Source of the DNA: Desulfurococcales archaeon
GTDB lineage: Archaea; Thermoproteota; Thermoprotei_A; Sulfolobales; NBVN01
Assembly (NCBI GenBank): GCA_027083115.1
Contig: JALWQN010000039.1
Coordinates: 1-7,617 of the forward strand
DNA length: 7,617 nucleotides
Direction: 5' to 3'
Below are positions 6,323 through 7,617 of the stretch, one piece after another; the first letter of the stretch is position 1, and each line of letters opens with the position of its first letter. The position numbers were made by a program, and so were the translations under genes. The notes below the pieces were generated by a model, which worked only from the letters and a program-made list of their open reading frames with translations, searched no databases and had not been told where the DNA came from.

Positions 6323-6713
6323 ACCCTCTTTAATTACTTAAGGTTTAAGAATGGTGTCGCGGCAGAGTAAATCAGCAAAATTTAGATTAGAGGTGATGCA
6401 TTAATAATAAGCACTGATGAAGAAAGACAATTAGGTTACCACTTTAGGAAGCCCAAATATCGATGGAAGGAGGTGCTTAATATGTACAGACTATACTGGA
6501 GTGTGGAGTGGCATACCTGCAAACCTTTCTAAGAATTTGGTGGGATGGACTTTACTTATCTCACGTAATGGAAGGAACGAGAAATTGATAAGAGATGCTG
6601 CAAGCAAGAGTTACTTAACGGTAAAGGATGGGGCTTCCTTGCTTGGGGAGGTGATTGAGAAGGCCAGAAAGAAATTCAGGAGAGCACAAGAAAATTTCCT
6701 TAAGTTAATTTAA
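6323..6713 (+). pseudogene. Decayed C-terminal fragment of an FrhB-like gene (coenzyme F420 hydrogenase/dehydrogenase beta subunit family)
   Basis: The 3' part, open from 6435 to the stop at 6711-6713, reads GRRCLICTDYTGVWSGI, then VGWTLLISRNGRNEKLIRDA and SKSYLTVKDGASLLGEVIEK. This is the C-x-x-C-x-D-[FY]-T plus G-W-T/S plus E-x-L-x-x-A pattern of the FrhB C-terminal domain, where the cysteines bind a 4Fe-4S cluster. It has no start before GTG 6501, which lies after the cysteines. One frame over, 6323-6469 continues the homologous sequence upstream: TLFNYLRFKNGVAAE, stop 6368-6370, ISKI, stop 6383-6385, IRGDALIISTDEERQLGYHF, RKPKYRWK. Joining the two parts needs a one-base shift near 6460-6474. 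A further in-frame stop sits at 6320-6322 and similarity fades above it. Proteins of this family reduce or oxidise F420 or related partners with ferredoxin or hydrogenase subunits. About the last 130 residues remain of a family usually near 280-400. The call rests on remembered family patterns, not a search. Confidence 0.6.
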
Positions 6714-6762
6714 AGGTTACTGGGCCATATCCCTACATCTATTTGGAGGAAGCAATAAATTC

Positions 6763-6768
6763 TATATT
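6763..6768 (+). promoter_or_regulatory. Putative TATA box for the beta-lactamase-like gene
   Basis: TATATT in an AT-rich stretch lies with its centre about 21 bases before ATG 6786 and about 36 before TTG 6801. The predicted transcript start, near 6790, would favour GTG 6792 or TTG 6801 over ATG 6786, or the ATG if the start is slightly upstream. Confidence 0.35.
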
Positions 6769-6785
6769 GAATTATCAGATGAATA

Positions 6786-7617
6786 ATGCGGGTGAATCTT
6801 TTGGGGGACAGAAATCTGCAAAGAACTGAGGAATTCATCTTGAGGAGGATGTCTGAGTTTAAAGTCCCAGCAATTAGCTTGGCTTTAGTTGAGAATGACG
6901 AAATAACTTATGTAAGGGGGTTTGGTTTCAGGGATCTTGAGAAAGGCCTTCCCGCAACACCCTCCACTCTCTATGGCATTGGGTCAATCACTAAGTCTTT
7001 CACAGCACTCTCTATAATGCAGCTTTATGAGAGAGGAATGCTTGACTTACACGATCCCGTTAGGAAATACTTACCTATAAACTTAGTTTCATCTGGTGAG
7101 GAAGTAACTATTCATCATCTCCTAACGCATTCTTCAGGAATACCTTCACTCGGTTATGCTGAGGCACTATTTGAAGGCTTCCTTGGCGTAGGTGACGATT
7201 GGTTTCCTGCTTCATCACCTAATGACATCTTAACATTAGCTAATAGAATGAGTGAGTGGTCGGTTGCTAAGCCAGGGACTAGATTCTTTTACTTAAATAC
7301 TGGCTATGTGCTTTTAGGTAAAATTATTGAGGAGGTCTCAGGGATTAAGTATGAGGATTTCGTGAAGGAAAACATACTGAAGAAAATAGGGATGAGGAAA
7401 TCATCCTTCTTTCAAGAGGAATTAGCTAAGGATCCCGACCTAGCTTTCGGTTACGTGTTAACCAACGGTAAGCATGTAAGGAAACCCTTCCCTTACGGCG
7501 TGAGTGCCGATGGTGGGCTTTTCAGTAACGTTATGGAACTCTCTAGCTACTTAATGATGTACTTACGTAGAGGCGATGGCTTAGTAAGTGAAGAAAGCGT
7601 TAAGGCTATGGAGACCC
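6786..7617 (+). CDS. Serine beta-lactamase-like hydrolase (class C/CubicO family), N-terminal part (truncated by window edge)
   Basis: The 277 visible residues belong to the beta-lactamase/penicillin-binding-protein-like serine hydrolase fold. Seen are KVPAISLALVENDE (26-39), YGIGSITKSFTALSIMQLYE (63-82) with the S67-x-x-K70 nucleophile motif, HHLLTHSSGIPSL (110-122), FFYLNTGYVLLGKIIEEVSG (167-186) with the Y169-x-N171 motif, LKKIGMRKSSFF (198-209) and VSADGGLFSNVMELSSYL (239-256). Family members are esterases, D-amino-acid peptidases or other peptidases; archaeal members such as Pyrococcus Pab87 are proteases, so antibiotic hydrolysis should not be assumed. No signal peptide or lipobox precedes the domain, suggesting a cytoplasmic enzyme. 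The start is unsettled: ATG 6786 is the longest, TTG 6801 has GGGTGA at 6790-6795 in front of it at a 5-base spacing, and ATG 6849 directly abuts AGGAGG, too close for normal use. The C-terminal part, with any accessory lipocalin-like domain, is outside the window. Confidence 0.92.
   Translation, partial: MRVNLLGDRNLQRTEEFILRRMSEFKVPAISLALVENDEITYVRGFGFRDLEKGLPATPSTLYGIGSITKSFTALSIMQLYERGMLDLHDPVRKYLPINLVSSGEEVTIHHLLTHSSGIPSLGYAEALFEGFLGVGDDWFPASSPNDILTLANRMSEWSVAKPGTRFFYLNTGYVLLGKIIEEVSGIKYEDFVKENILKKIGMRKSSFFQEELAKDPDLAFGYVLTNGKHVRKPFPYGVSADGGLFSNVMELSSYLMMYLRRGDGLVSEESVKAMET

Noticed and set aside
6351..6404. A short frame from ATG 6351 (MVSRQSKSAKFRLEVMH) as a small gene.
   Set aside because: It has no Shine-Dalgarno, is only 17 residues long, and overlaps the better-supported decayed frame.
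6391..6420. GTGATGC and CTGATGA resemble C and C'/D' boxes of an archaeal C/D guide RNA.
   Set aside because: The first box is imperfect, no convincing terminal D box or flanking stem follows, and the stretch reads as FrhB-like coding sequence (GDALIISTDEE).
6467..6532. Near-perfect Shine-Dalgarno AAGGAGGTG (6467-6475) followed 6 bases later by ATG 6482 and a 16-residue open frame, possibly a leader peptide.
   Set aside because: The purine-rich stretch also encodes the G-R-R just before the C-L-I-C motif of the FrhB-like remnant, so the ribosome-site likeness is best explained as coding sequence. The peptide has no recognisable attenuator context.
1..7617. CRISPR array, tRNA, rRNA or insertion sequence.
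   Set aside because: I saw no regularly spaced direct repeats, cloverleaf-like segment, rRNA-like sequence, transposase motif or terminal inverted repeats on either strand.

Overview
The window looks archaeal. Gene starts are preceded by TATA-box-like elements rather than bacterial -35/-10 boxes. At least one start (position 464, minus strand) appears nearly leaderless. GTG and TTG starts are used, Arg is mostly AGG/AGA, and the cobalamin enzymes present are the archaeal versions (CobY instead of CobU, the CbiZ-phosphatase fusion CbiS, the archaeal CobT-like family). An aldehyde:ferredoxin oxidoreductase family gene and the remnant of an FrhB-like gene point to an anaerobic, probably thermophilic archaeon, perhaps of the Thermoproteota or a related group. 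The lineage is inference. The DNA is moderately AT-rich.

Layout. (1) 1-464, minus strand: N-terminal part of a tungsten-type aldehyde:ferredoxin oxidoreductase family protein, running off the left edge. (2) 465-594: a short divergent promoter region with one TATA box for each direction and a 6-bp inverted repeat beside the oxidoreductase TATA box. (3) 595-6227, plus strand: six tightly packed genes, cobT-like, cbiS, cobY, cobD, cobS and cbiB, with overlaps of 4, 8, 26 and 4 bases and one 2-base gap, so very probably one operon. (4) 6228-6785: no intact gene. It holds a decayed C-terminal piece of an FrhB-like (coenzyme F420 hydrogenase/dehydrogenase beta subunit) gene with two or three in-frame stops and one frameshift, then a short promoter-like stretch. 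(5) 6786-7617, plus strand: N-terminal 277 residues of a serine beta-lactamase-like hydrolase, running off the right edge.

The operon encodes almost the whole late pathway of adenosylcobalamin synthesis and salvage. CbiS (CbiZ half) cuts salvaged adenosylcobinamide to adenosylcobyric acid. CobD makes aminopropanol phosphate from threonine phosphate. CbiB joins these two products to give adenosylcobinamide phosphate. CobY activates that with GTP. CobT makes alpha-ribazole phosphate, CobS joins the lower ligand to the activated corrinoid, and the phosphatase half of CbiS removes the nucleotide-loop phosphate. Not seen here are a corrin adenosyltransferase, a corrinoid ABC transporter, a threonine kinase and the corrin-ring genes; they would have to lie elsewhere.

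I see no CRISPR array, rRNA, tRNA or insertion sequence. The core of the window is a well-packed example of known biology, not an evidently new system. The least expected items are the FrhB-like pseudogene, the CbiS fusion in a complete nucleotide-loop operon, and the inverted repeat in the divergent promoter.
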